A stretch of 64,000 nt of DNA, from positions 1 through 64,000 of the forward strand of contig DXLU01000016.1 of the NCBI GenBank assembly GCA_019414565.1. Reading direction: 5' to 3'. A program made the translations under genes and the position numbers. Source of the DNA: Collinsella sp. Lineage in GTDB: Bacteria > Actinomycetota > Coriobacteriia > Coriobacteriales > Coriobacteriaceae. Every line of letters starts with the position of its first letter. The stretch's first letter is position 1. The notes below the pieces were generated by a model that was given only the letters and a program-made list of their open reading frames with translations, searched no databases and was not told where the DNA came from. Of the stretch, positions 1 to 9,120 are shown in pieces.

Positions 1-115
1 GAAAGCACTTAATGTGCTTTCCGTCTTGCGCAGGACTGTAGAGCAGCAAACTTAACCCCCGCCCTCAGCCCCGGAGACCCTCCCGGACAGCCAAAAAATT
101 TTTTCAAAAAAGTTG

Positions 116-145
116 TTGCGCGGCGGACAGACTTCTGTGTATACT
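116..145 (+). promoter_or_regulatory. Promoter of the tRNA-Asp gene
   Basis: A TTGCGC -35 box at 116-121 and a TATACT -10 box at 140-145 are separated by 18 bases, and the tRNA 5' end lies 47 bases downstream. The stretch just before it is rich in A and T runs (about 92-113), which could act as an UP-like element. The call rests on sequence only. Confidence 0.55.
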
Positions 146-191
146 AATCCCCGCAGCGCACGCGAGCGGAAACAAACGCGAACGCCTGCCT

Positions 192-269
<78 letters not shown>

Positions 270-280
270 ACGCAATTAAA

Positions 281-305
281 GCCACGTCTTCGGACGTGGC
301 TTTTT
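281..305 (+). terminator. Rho-independent terminator of tRNA-Asp
   Basis: The arms GCCACGTC and GACGTGGC enclose a TTCG tetraloop, followed by five T. It sits 11 bases after the encoded CCA end. Confidence 0.9.
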
Positions 306-439
306 GCGTTTGATGCACTTTGTTTCGATAGAACGATTGCCCTGGCGCATCTTCGCCCAGAATCCCCGCGCCTTCGGGAACGCAAGTAAAATCTAATAAG
401 TATATTTGTCTGAACAACAGCTTTGTTGCGCAACACCTG

Positions 440-468
440 TTCAACGAGACAGGGGGTTAGGTTATACT
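440..468 (+). promoter_or_regulatory. Possible promoter in the 306-628 gap, ahead of the Rrf2 gene
   Basis: A TATACT hexamer at 463-468 has a weak TTCAAC 17 bases upstream. It lies about 160 bases before the Rrf2 regulator, leaving a long leader in which I see no riboswitch motif. The rest of the 306-628 gap holds no supported gene. Several Rrf2 regulators repress themselves, so an operator in this leader is plausible, but no clear inverted repeat is visible. Confidence 0.35.
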
Positions 469-628
469 AAATTGCACTGTAGGCCGCATCTGATGCATTT
501 CGCTCCGAGTGCGGCGTTCAGTGGATATCCGATTTACCATTTGGATGTCCTAGCGGTCATTTAGCGTCTCGACACAAGCTCGGCCCCGGAGCTCGTTCGA
601 GCTGTTCGTATTCCTTGAAAGGGGAAAA

Positions 629-1114
629 ATGGACATATCGAGGAAGACTGATTATGCCCTTCGCATGCTTGCGATGCTTGCCGAGGAGCCGGAGCGGTTG
701 CTGTCTGTTCGCACTGCTGCCGAAGAGGTCAATGTTCCGTATTCGTTTGCCCGTTCGATCCAACACGGTTTGGTTCAAGCCGGCATTGTGGAGAGCCTAC
801 GCGGTGTTCACGGCGGCATGCGTCTCAAGGTCAGTCCGGACGATGTCACGATCCGTCAGGTTGTAGAGGCCGTTCAGGGGCCCATGGTTATGAATGATTG
901 CACCGCGCCCGATGGCGACTGTGCGCGCATGGGCACGTGCTGCTATCATCCCCTGTGGGCCGGAGCCCAGGCGTTGATGCGCGACTATCTCGATTCCGTT
1001 TCGCTCGGCGATATCGTCGCCCATCGCCAGTTCCCGGCTGTCGATCCCAAGTTCGCCGACCGCGATGCGTTTCCCGAGTACGCCACCTGCGCGTGCGCTT
1101 ACCGGGAGGAATAG
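629..1114 (+). CDS. Rrf2 family transcriptional regulator
   Basis: The product is 161 residues, the usual size of the Rrf2 family (IscR, NsrR, CymR). The N-terminus MDISRKTDYALRML and the following winged helix (about 1-65, with SFARSIQHGLVQAGIVES as the recognition region) are typical. A cysteine cluster follows at C91, C98 and C104/C105, where Fe-S members of the family carry their cluster ligands, so it is probably an Fe-S or redox sensor. GAAAGGGG precedes the ATG at a good distance. The MutY-like glycosylase starts 21 bases after its stop, so the two are probably co-transcribed. Which signal it senses cannot be told from the sequence. Confidence 0.88.
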   Translation: MDISRKTDYALRMLAMLAEEPERLLSVRTAAEEVNVPYSFARSIQHGLVQAGIVESLRGVHGGMRLKVSPDDVTIRQVVEAVQGPMVMNDCTAPDGDCARMGTCCYHPLWAGAQALMRDYLDSVSLGDIVAHRQFPAVDPKFADRDAFPEYATCACAYREE

Positions 1115-1135
1115 CGCCGCATAAGGAGCATAGCC

Positions 1136-2041
1136 ATGATTCAGGACCCCTTTCGTTCGATGATTCGTTCGGAAGGGGTCCTGCGTTATCGCGACCTTCC
1201 GTGGCGCCGCACGCGCGACCCGTATATCATCTGGCTTTCCGAGGTCATGCTGCAACAGACGCAGGTGCCGCGCGTGGAGACGCGCATGCCGGCGTGGCTC
1301 GATCGCTTTCCGACCGTCCAGGCGCTCGCTCAGGCCGCTCCCTCCGATGTCTTGGATGCGTGGCAGGGGATGGGCTACAATCGCCGCGCTCTGGCGCTCC
1401 ATAGGGCCGCACAGTGCGTTGTGGAGGACTGGGATGGGGAGTTTCCGCGCGAGACGCGCGATCTGGTCGCGCTGCCCGGTATTGGCCCGGCGACGGCGCA
1501 GGGCATCCGTTCGTTTGCGTTTGATCTTCCGGGCGTGTATCTGGAGACCAACGTGCGCACGGTCTTTCTGCATCATTTCTTTCCCGATGTGCCGGCTGTT
1601 CCCGATCGCGAACTGGTGCCGCTGATTCAGGCGGCCTGCCCGGCGGCTCCCGGTGCGACGGCGGACGAGATTGTCCCCTTTGCCGTGCCTCAAGACGACG
1701 CCGACACGCCGCGCGCGTGGTATTACGCGTTGCTGGATTACGGCGCATATCTTAAAAAGACACTGCCCAATCCGTCCAGGCGATCGGCGGGCTACAGTCG
1801 TCAATCCAAGTTTGAGGGCTCGCGTCGTCAAAAACGCGCCCACATTGTGCGCATGCTACTGGCGGCGCGCGATGGGCAGCCGGCAGGCATTACGCTCGAT
1901 GAAGCTGTTGCGGGCGTTGACGAGATGGAGGCGGCGGCCGGTCGCGGGCCGGTCGAGTGCGACTTGATCGCGGGCATTCTAGCTGACTTGGAGCGCGAGG
2001 GCTTTTGCCGAGCCGAGGACGATCGTTGGTTGAGTGTGTAG
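1136..2041 (+). CDS. MutY-like adenine DNA glycosylase lacking the iron-sulfur cluster
   Basis: This is a 301-residue HhH-GPD base-excision glycosylase. It keeps the MutY signature LSEVMLQQTQV with E36, the MutY catalytic Glu that acts on adenine opposite oxidised guanine. It also has a helix-hairpin-helix with LPGIGPAT at 113-120. At the second catalytic position, where MutY has Asp in LDGNV, this protein has E137 in LETNV. The C-terminal C-x6-C-x2-C-x5-C cluster loop is absent and is replaced by a basic segment containing NPSRRSAGYSRQSKFEGS. I recall the same pattern from cluster-free MutY relatives in archaea and some anaerobes. There is no C-terminal NUDIX-like 8-oxoG domain. It follows the Rrf2 gene closely. 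Confidence 0.82.
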   Translation: MIQDPFRSMIRSEGVLRYRDLPWRRTRDPYIIWLSEVMLQQTQVPRVETRMPAWLDRFPTVQALAQAAPSDVLDAWQGMGYNRRALALHRAAQCVVEDWDGEFPRETRDLVALPGIGPATAQGIRSFAFDLPGVYLETNVRTVFLHHFFPDVPAVPDRELVPLIQAACPAAPGATADEIVPFAVPQDDADTPRAWYYALLDYGAYLKKTLPNPSRRSAGYSRQSKFEGSRRQKRAHIVRMLLAARDGQPAGITLDEAVAGVDEMEAAAGRGPVECDLIAGILADLEREGFCRAEDDRWLSV

Positions 2042-2155
2042 CCCGCTCAAATCTGAAGAACGGGATTGTAAGGTTTAAATTCTCGGCTTGAGGGCATCCT
2101 AAAGGCGAGGCCGCTCGAAGCCTACGGGCGGCATGCGTTGAAGGGAAGTACACCT

Positions 2156-2695
2156 ATGGATTTTGAGAACTCCCAAACCAAGAAGAACCTCGAGACCGCT
2201 TTTGCCGGTGAGTCCCAGGCACACACCAAGTATCGCTACTATGCATCCAAGGCCAAGAAGGACGGCTACGTTCAGATCTCGAACATCTTTGCCGAGACCG
2301 CAGGCAACGAGTCCGAGCACGCCAAACTGTGGTTTAAGTATCTGCACGACGGCGCCGTTCCGGGCACTCTGGACAACCTGCGCGACGCCGCCGCGGGCGA
2401 GAACTACGAGTGGACCACGATGTATGACGAGTTTGCCAAGACCGCCGAGGAGGAGGGCTTTGTCGAGATCGCCGAGAAGTTCCGTGGTGTCGCCGCCGTC
2501 GAGAAGGCCCACGAGGAGCGCTACAACAAACTCGTCGAGCGCATCGAGTCGGGCGAGGTGTTTGAGCGCGAGGGCGTGAAGGTGTGGAAGTGCCTGAACT
2601 GCGGGCACCTGCACGTTGGTGCCGAGGCGCCTGAGGTGTGCCCGGTGTGTAACCACCCCAAGGCGTACTTTGAGGAGCAGGTGGTGAACTACTAG
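2156..2695 (+). CDS. rbr: Rubrerythrin
   Basis: The product is 179 residues. The N-terminal ferritin-like four-helix bundle carries the di-iron Glu/His ligands in motifs such as FAGESQAHTKYRYYA, AGNESEHAKLW and AAVEKAHEERYNKL. The C-terminal rubredoxin-like domain has two CxxC pairs (CLNCGH and CPVCNHP). Rubrerythrin reduces hydrogen peroxide in the cytoplasm of anaerobes using electrons from rubredoxin or NADH oxidoreductases. The start is the ATG at 2156, eight bases after AAGGGAAG; an in-frame TTG at 2138 lacks a ribosome-binding site. The gene looks monocistronic and is followed by a long palindrome and a terminator. Confidence 0.96.
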   Translation: MDFENSQTKKNLETAFAGESQAHTKYRYYASKAKKDGYVQISNIFAETAGNESEHAKLWFKYLHDGAVPGTLDNLRDAAAGENYEWTTMYDEFAKTAEEEGFVEIAEKFRGVAAVEKAHEERYNKLVERIESGEVFEREGVKVWKCLNCGHLHVGAEAPEVCPVCNHPKAYFEEQVVNY

Positions 2696-2714
2696 CGCTT
2701 GGCGCTGGTTGCTG

Positions 2715-2804
2715 CGGAGCGCAGGGCGGGGAAATACCTTTCCCTCTCGCTCACGGCTCCGCAGGGTCGCGCGAGGCAAAGGTATTTCCCCGCCCTGCGC
2801 TCCG
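2715..2804. repeat. Palindromic repeat, copy 1 (26-bp perfect arms)
   Basis: The arms at 2715-2740 and 2779-2804 are perfect reverse complements over 26 bases and enclose a 38-base loop. The central 46 bases (2737-2782) recur exactly at 3681-3726. The loop can itself pair over a further seven positions with one mismatch. It lies directly after rubrerythrin and just before a terminator. Confidence 0.9.
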
Positions 2805-2854
2805 GCTTCGGGTCGCTGCGTGCTCGCTACAGAAAAGCTAATAATTAAGTTTGT

Positions 2855-2884
2855 GTGCCGCCCCTTTTTGGGGCGGCACGTTTT
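2855..2884 (+). terminator. Terminator after rubrerythrin
   Basis: The arms GTGCCGCCCC and GGGGCGGCAC enclose a T5 loop, followed by GTTTT. An almost identical terminator sits at 3789-3818. Confidence 0.85.
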
Positions 2885-2976
2885 GTGTGGGGGCTGGTTG
2901 GGACGGCACCGTTCATGGGTGAGGTACACTGGGTAGCAACTTTTAATTTATCTACTACCTGATGGGGTGTTTTTTT

Positions 2977-3606
2977 ATGGGTAAGAAATCTCGGGCTCGG
3001 GTGGCTGCTGCTGGGACTCGTAAGGATCCTGAGCGTCGGGTTGTTGAGGGCGGCAAGGCAGAGCATGCCGATAAGAAGAAAGCCGGTGCGCATGCTCATC
3101 CTGAGTGGGCGCCTCATTTGAATTCGGCTAGTGAGGATTTGACTGCCAAGTTGTTTACTCTGGTCGAGGTCATCTTGGGTGTGGTGCCCGTGGTGGTTAT
3201 CGGTTTGTTCTTGGCCTCGAAGGACGCCACGAGCGTGGATAAGCTCACCGATGTCTTTTCTCAGGACCCCTCGATGGTGGTTACGTTTATCTCTGCGTGC
3301 CTGCAGCCGTTTGTGGCGTACATGCTGTACATGATTTATCGCAAATACTGCGAGGGCGATGCGGGTTTTGTCGCCGGCAACCTGATCGGTCTTTTGTGCT
3401 CCGAGATCCTACTGCTCAATATCCCGGGCGTCATCGGTATGGGCATCTTGCTGTGGCGTGTCTGGCGCAACGTCGCCCCGCACTTTGAGAGCTGGCTGTT
3501 TGAGCGTCGCGCAATGGGCGTGCTGGTCGACATCGCGGGCTCACTCGTGATCCTAGTCCTGGCGTTTATGTGTGCCACCGCAGCTCGAGGTCTCGCGGGC
3601 ATGTAA
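2977..3606 (+). CDS. Membrane protein of unknown function
   Basis: The product is 209 residues if the ATG at 2977 is used, which has GGGGTG eight bases upstream; an ATG five codons earlier (2962) has no visible ribosome-binding site. Residues 1 to about 55 are hydrophilic and rich in Lys, Arg and Ala. Four hydrophobic segments follow: LFTLVEVILGVVPVVVIGLF, then FISACLQPFVAYMLYMIY, a stretch around LIGLLCSEILLLNIPGVIGM, and VDIAGSLVILVLAFMCATAA. The layout is a cytoplasmic basic tail plus a small integral membrane domain. I do not recognise a named family. It lies alone between two palindrome-plus-terminator units, so it is probably its own transcription unit. Confidence 0.75.
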   Translation: MGKKSRARVAAAGTRKDPERRVVEGGKAEHADKKKAGAHAHPEWAPHLNSASEDLTAKLFTLVEVILGVVPVVVIGLFLASKDATSVDKLTDVFSQDPSMVVTFISACLQPFVAYMLYMIYRKYCEGDAGFVAGNLIGLLCSEILLLNIPGVIGMGILLWRVWRNVAPHFESWLFERRAMGVLVDIAGSLVILVLAFMCATAARGLAGM

Positions 3607-3660
3607 TCTGCTTTCACCGACTGCGGAGCGCGGGGCAACTGCTGGCCTCACCGCTCCGGG

Positions 3661-3746
3661 CGTCAGGCCCGCGGCGCATTCCTTTCCCTCTCGCTCACGG
3701 CTCCGCAGGGTCGCGCGAGGCAAAGGCATGCACCGCGGGCCTGACG
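3661..3746. repeat. Palindromic repeat, copy 2 (same core, different arms)
   Basis: The arms at 3661-3674 and 3733-3746 pair perfectly over 14 bases, and pairing continues inward with two mismatches. The 46-base core at 3681-3726 is identical to that at 2737-2782, but the outer arm sequence is unrelated to copy 1. As in copy 1, a gene end lies upstream and a GTGCCGCCCC terminator lies downstream. Confidence 0.88.
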
Positions 3747-3788
3747 GCGCGGGCTTGCCAACGAGTTTTGGCCCATAGGTTAGTTTGC

Positions 3789-3818
3789 GTGCCGCCCCTT
3801 TTGGGGCGGCACGTTTTT
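3789..3818 (+). terminator. Terminator after the second palindrome
   Basis: The arms GTGCCGCCCC and GGGGCGGCAC enclose a TT loop, followed by GTTTTT. The stem is identical to that of the terminator at 2855-2884. Confidence 0.85.
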
Positions 3819-4071
3819 GTGTGTGGTCCCGGCCTTCACATTTTTCGTCAAGCTTTTGGTTAGATTTTGGTCAGTTGGCGTAAGGGTGGAAGGCCAAAAG
3901 ATTGCTGGCGAAAAAAGCTCAGAGAAAGTGCTGGTAGGGGAGTTGTTGAGCTTTTCGACAGCTTTTGAGCAAAAGAAACTTTGTGGCTATTGCCGGCGAT
4001 TGCGTTGTCGCGGTCATGGCGGTGCGGGATGCTGGTCGTAAGCGCCGAATGCCCCGATTTTGGAGGCCAAC
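3819..4071. other. Gap without a supported gene
   Basis: With the palindrome and terminator before it, this completes a 465-base stretch without a gene. I see no convincing promoter, RNA fold or conserved small ORF. It presumably holds the promoter and leader of the gene at 4072. Confidence 0.4.
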
Positions 4072-4506
4072 ATGGATCTGTTTCTTGAGACTCCGCAGCA
4101 ACAAGCTGAGCGCATGCTGCGTCAACAGCAACGACTCATGGAGATGCAAATGCAAGGGGTTGCCAACCAAGCGCCCGTGCAAAACGTCGTGCCCGCTGCT
4201 GTACCTGCAGCTGTGCCCGGGTGTGAATCGGCGCCAGAGGCCTATTCCGTACAGCAAGATTCATATGCGCAGGAACTCGCGTTCGACAAACGCCGCGCGC
4301 GCCGCCGCCGTTTGGGCCAGCGCCTGCGCACATTGGCGATGATCGTGCTCATCCCGCTGGGGCTTGCGGCCATTTTTCTGGCGTCGTATGCCCTCACGTG
4401 CATCCTCAACGGCGCATCGCCCAACGAGGTGCTCCAACATCTGTCAGCCCTCGGCCAGCGCCTAGGTGACGTCATAACAACCATCCGCGCCGGCTGGGAG
4501 AGCTAG
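4072..4506 (+). CDS. Single-pass membrane protein of unknown function
   Basis: The product is 144 residues. The N-terminal 80 residues are Gln- and Met-rich and probably helical (ETPQQQAERMLRQQQRLMEM), followed by a Pro/Ala/Val stretch and a strongly basic patch KRRARRRRLGQR. One transmembrane helix follows (about 88-112, containing IVLIPLGLAAIFLASYAL), then a short amphipathic tail. The basic patch before the helix predicts a cytoplasmic N-terminus. The ATG at 4072 follows GGAGG by five bases; an in-frame TTG at 4060 would place the Shine-Dalgarno inside the gene. No family is recognised. Confidence 0.7.
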   Translation: MDLFLETPQQQAERMLRQQQRLMEMQMQGVANQAPVQNVVPAAVPAAVPGCESAPEAYSVQQDSYAQELAFDKRRARRRRLGQRLRTLAMIVLIPLGLAAIFLASYALTCILNGASPNEVLQHLSALGQRLGDVITTIRAGWES

Positions 4507-4596
4507 CGTTTGTCACATTAGGACTTCTAGGGTGTAGGGATTCTCGCCATGAGTAGGATTCTTGCATCGTGCGGGTCCTGTCGTGCGACTGAATAG

Positions 4597-4620
4597 TATT
4601 ATTGAAGATAAATAATAATA
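4597..4620. promoter_or_regulatory. AT-rich inverted repeat ahead of the nucleotidyltransferase gene
   Basis: TATTATT at 4597-4603 is an exact inverted match to AATAATA at 4611-4617. It ends ten bases before the ATG at 4630, where an autoregulatory operator of a toxin-antitoxin operon would be expected. The AT-rich composition stands out from the surrounding DNA. Confidence 0.4.
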
Positions 4621-4629
4621 GGATTTGCT

Positions 4630-5160
4630 ATGTATAAGCAGGATTTAGAGCAGACTCTTTTGGATATTGACGAAGAGGCGGAGCTGGAAATGGGTCCAAG
4701 AGACGATAGACCGAGCGTTGTATTGGTGGGAGGAAGCGCCTTCATGCTAAACGATGTGACGAATCGGTCGGTTACACATGACATTGATGTGTTTGAGGCA
4801 GACAGGTGCCTCCGCGAGATCATAGCTCGATACCCCGAGGTGAATGGCATGGCAGTGGCATATTGCAACCAGATGCCATTCAATTACGAAGATCGACTGA
4901 TCCCATTGGAGATTGGGGCGCATTTTATCAGGTACTTTACGCCATCTTTGGAGGATCTGGCGGTGATGAAGCTTTATGCCTATCGTCCGAACGACATCGT
5001 CGACCTCCATAGTCGAACATTTATCGACCGACTTGATTGGGATCTGCTCGAGCGGCTTATATTCGATGAAGGAGAGGCGTTGGCCTCGTCGCCTTCAGAG
5101 CGGAGTTATCAAGAGATGGTCTGCGCATACAGGCAATACAAAAAGGAGGTGCTCGGTTGA
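4630..5160 (+). CDS. DUF6036/AbiEii-type nucleotidyltransferase, putative toxin
   Basis: The product is 176 residues. It shows the minimal nucleotidyltransferase signature: VLVGGSAF with G34-G35-S36, then THDIDVFEA with D51 and D53 as the metal-binding pair and E94 in IPLEIG as a possible third acid. The C-terminal part has LAVMKLYAYRPNDIVDL, resembling the K..R..D.xDL segment of AbiEii/DUF1814-like proteins. Enzymes of this class transfer nucleotides to RNA or protein, and several are toxins of abortive-infection or toxin-antitoxin loci. The stop overlaps the start of the next gene (TTGA), a typical two-gene module. Base composition is visibly less GC-rich than in the neighbours, suggesting acquisition by transfer. 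Its target is unknown. Confidence 0.72.
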   Translation: MYKQDLEQTLLDIDEEAELEMGPRDDRPSVVLVGGSAFMLNDVTNRSVTHDIDVFEADRCLREIIARYPEVNGMAVAYCNQMPFNYEDRLIPLEIGAHFIRYFTPSLEDLAVMKLYAYRPNDIVDLHSRTFIDRLDWDLLERLIFDEGEALASSPSERSYQEMVCAYRQYKKEVLG

Positions 5161-5720
5161 ATCTGACTTTTGAGGGATTTTTGAAAGGCTATTGCCGAGA
5201 GCTGTCCGGACAGCAGTCGCTGAGTTTTAGGAAGCTTGTAAAGCAGGCAACAACGGTTGAGCCGCGTGTGGCGGAGCCTCTGTTTTTGCTCGCTTTGGCG
5301 CAGGGTAAGGCCGAATACGTTCTGGGTTTATCCGAGGGCTCGTGGATGGAAGAGGGCTATCGAGGTGTTTTGTCTCTGTATGGCCAAGCGAGTAGCCTGG
5401 CATCTCTATGCTCCGAGGATAAGCTCCCCAATCGTTACGCCAACGTTTGGCGTGCGTATAGAGGGGTGAAAGAAAAGCCAGCGGCCGACAGAAGGGTGAA
5501 CGCCCTGATGAGAAAGAGAACACTTAAAGCATTGGAGGAATCGGGTGTAACGCGCTACGGTCTCTGCCGCGATTTGAATCTGAATAAGGGAAACGTGTAC
5601 GCATACTTAGCCGGTGATGACTCGAAGGTGAGCAGGAAGACAGCGCGTCGCATTATGGAATATGCGGAGGAGAGAAGCACCCAAGAAGGGGCCGGGCGCC
5701 CGGTGCGTGTGGCAGGGTAA
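5157..5720 (+). CDS. Helix-turn-helix partner of the nucleotidyltransferase, putative antitoxin
   Basis: The product is 187 residues and starts at TTG 5157, overlapping the TGA of the upstream gene, with AGGAGGT at a good distance. The first 110 residues are helical and not recognised. Residues about 115-175 look like an XRE-type helix-turn-helix (LKALEESGVTRYGLCRDLNL, then NKGNVYAYLAGDD and SKVSRKTARRIMEYAEE). A DNA-binding protein co-translated with a nucleotidyltransferase matches the logic of an AbiE-like module, although AbiEi antitoxins are normally encoded upstream and have a different winged-helix layout. The role is inferred from neighbourhood and fold only. Confidence 0.6.
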   Translation: MNLTFEGFLKGYCRELSGQQSLSFRKLVKQATTVEPRVAEPLFLLALAQGKAEYVLGLSEGSWMEEGYRGVLSLYGQASSLASLCSEDKLPNRYANVWRAYRGVKEKPAADRRVNALMRKRTLKALEESGVTRYGLCRDLNLNKGNVYAYLAGDDSKVSRKTARRIMEYAEERSTQEGAGRPVRVAG

Positions 5721-5771
5721 GATTGATCGCGGTTTTGATTGATAATCGATTGGGTTTGTTGGGCGGAGTCT

Positions 5772-7127
5772 ATGTCTGCTATTGATATTGCGCTTGTTGT
5801 GATTGCCTTGGTGGCGGTGGGAGTTGCTGCGGTCTGCGCCCTGCAGCTTAAGGGCCTTCGTGCCGAGTTGCGAGAGCGTGGCGGCAACGAAGCGGAGACG
5901 CTCGCGGCGCTCGAGCAGGCCAACAGCGCGCTCGATGCCCTGAACGTTGCGCTAGCCGAAACCCGTCGCACGGCCAATGTCATCGCGCAGCAGCAGACGA
6001 CCGACGCCGCCGTAGAGCAGCAGCGCTACCTGACCATTGCGCGCGAGTTCTCGCAGGCTGGCGACCGTATGGACGACCTGCGCCGTGAGACGGCCCAACA
6101 GCTGGGCGCCAACCGCGAGGGCATTGAGCACCGCCTGGACAAGGTGCGCGAGACGGTTGATGCCCAGCTGGGCGCCATCCGCAAGGACAACAACGTGCAG
6201 CTCGATCAGATGCGTGCGACGGTGGACGAGAAGCTCTCCCGCACGCTCAACGATCGCCTGTCGGCATCGTTTAAGCAGGTGAGCGACCAGCTCGAGGCCG
6301 TGTATAAGGGCTTGGGCGACATGCAATCCATTGCCACCGGCGTGGGCGACCTCAAGCGCGTGCTGGGCAATGTAAAGGCGCGCGGCATTTTGGGCGAGGT
6401 GCAGCTGGGCGCGATCCTGGCGGATATTCTCACGCCCGATCAGTATCTGGAAAACGTCGCCACCAAGCCTGGCGCCTCGGAGCGCGTTGAGTTTGCCGTC
6501 AAGCTGCCGGTGGACGAGGACGATCCCGTGCTGCTGCCGATTGACTCCAAATTCCCGGGTGATGCGTACGAGCATCTGCTCGACGCCCAGGAGTCGGGCG
6601 ACGCGGAGGCCGTCGCCGCCGCGCGCAAGACGCTCGATGCGATGGTGAAACGCGAGGCCAAGGACATTTGCGAGAAGTACCTGAGCGTGCCGGCGACCAC
6701 CAACTTTGGCATCATGTTCGTGCCGTTTGAGGGTCTGTACGCCGAGATCGTCAGCCGCCCCGGGCTTATTGAGACCCTGGGCCGCGACTATCACGTCAAT
6801 ATTGCCGGCCCCAGCACCATGGCGGCCATCCTCAACAGCCTGCAGATGAGCTACCAGACGTTTAAGCTGCAAAAGCGCACCGACGACGTGCTGCGCGTGC
6901 TTTCCGCCGTCAAGGCCGAGCTGCCGCACTATCAGGCGGCGCTGCGTCGTGCCCAGCAGCAGATCGAGACCGCGGGCAAAACGGTCGAGGGCATCATCAC
7001 CACGCGCACCAACGTTATGGAGCGCAAGCTCAAGGATATCGACGCGCTGGAAGACGCGCGGGAGGCCGACGAGATCTTGGGACTCACGCCCGCGGACCAT
7101 CTCACAGACCAAGAAGACGAGGACTAA
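5772..7127 (+). CDS. rmuC: DNA recombination protein RmuC
   Basis: The product is 451 residues. A transmembrane helix at about 4-27 (IDIALVVIALVAVGVAAVCAL) anchors it. A long coiled coil (about 30-190) follows, then the RmuC nuclease-like domain with GNVKARGILGEVQLG, LPIDSKFPGDAYEHL and NFGIMFVPFEGLYAEI. RmuC limits inversions at short inverted repeats, which is notable given how many palindromes this region carries. The start is ATG 5772 with GGCGGAG upstream; an ATG at 5739 is in frame but has no ribosome-binding site. A possible terminator lies at 7141-7179. Confidence 0.93.
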   Translation: MSAIDIALVVIALVAVGVAAVCALQLKGLRAELRERGGNEAETLAALEQANSALDALNVALAETRRTANVIAQQQTTDAAVEQQRYLTIAREFSQAGDRMDDLRRETAQQLGANREGIEHRLDKVRETVDAQLGAIRKDNNVQLDQMRATVDEKLSRTLNDRLSASFKQVSDQLEAVYKGLGDMQSIATGVGDLKRVLGNVKARGILGEVQLGAILADILTPDQYLENVATKPGASERVEFAVKLPVDEDDPVLLPIDSKFPGDAYEHLLDAQESGDAEAVAAARKTLDAMVKREAKDICEKYLSVPATTNFGIMFVPFEGLYAEIVSRPGLIETLGRDYHVNIAGPSTMAAILNSLQMSYQTFKLQKRTDDVLRVLSAVKAELPHYQAALRRAQQQIETAGKTVEGIITTRTNVMERKLKDIDALEDAREADEILGLTPADHLTDQEDED

Positions 7128-7140
7128 TTGCAACAAGACG

Positions 7141-7179
7141 GCGGGGCGCCGGCGCAAACGCGGATGCCCCGCTGCTTTT
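7141..7179 (+). terminator. Possible terminator after rmuC
   Basis: GCGGGGC and GCCCCGC can pair across an 18-base loop and are followed by TGCTTTT. The long loop makes this a weaker call than the other terminators. Confidence 0.4.
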
Positions 7180-7254
7180 CGCATCGTGCTTGCCTGGAGT
7201 GCGCTTCAATGTGCAACAATGGCGTTTCGCCCTATCAGATGCGAAAGGAAGCCC

Positions 7255-9057
<1,803 letters not shown>

Positions 9058-9120
9058 GGCCCCCGTACGTGGGACAATCGTTTCCGTGAAGTTATGTTTC
9101 TGCCGAGCCGAGGAGTCGTT

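Noticed and set aside
1..21. Hairpin GAAAGCAC / GTGCTTTC at the left edge
   Set aside because: Eight base pairs without a T run and cut off from its upstream gene; not enough to call a terminator.
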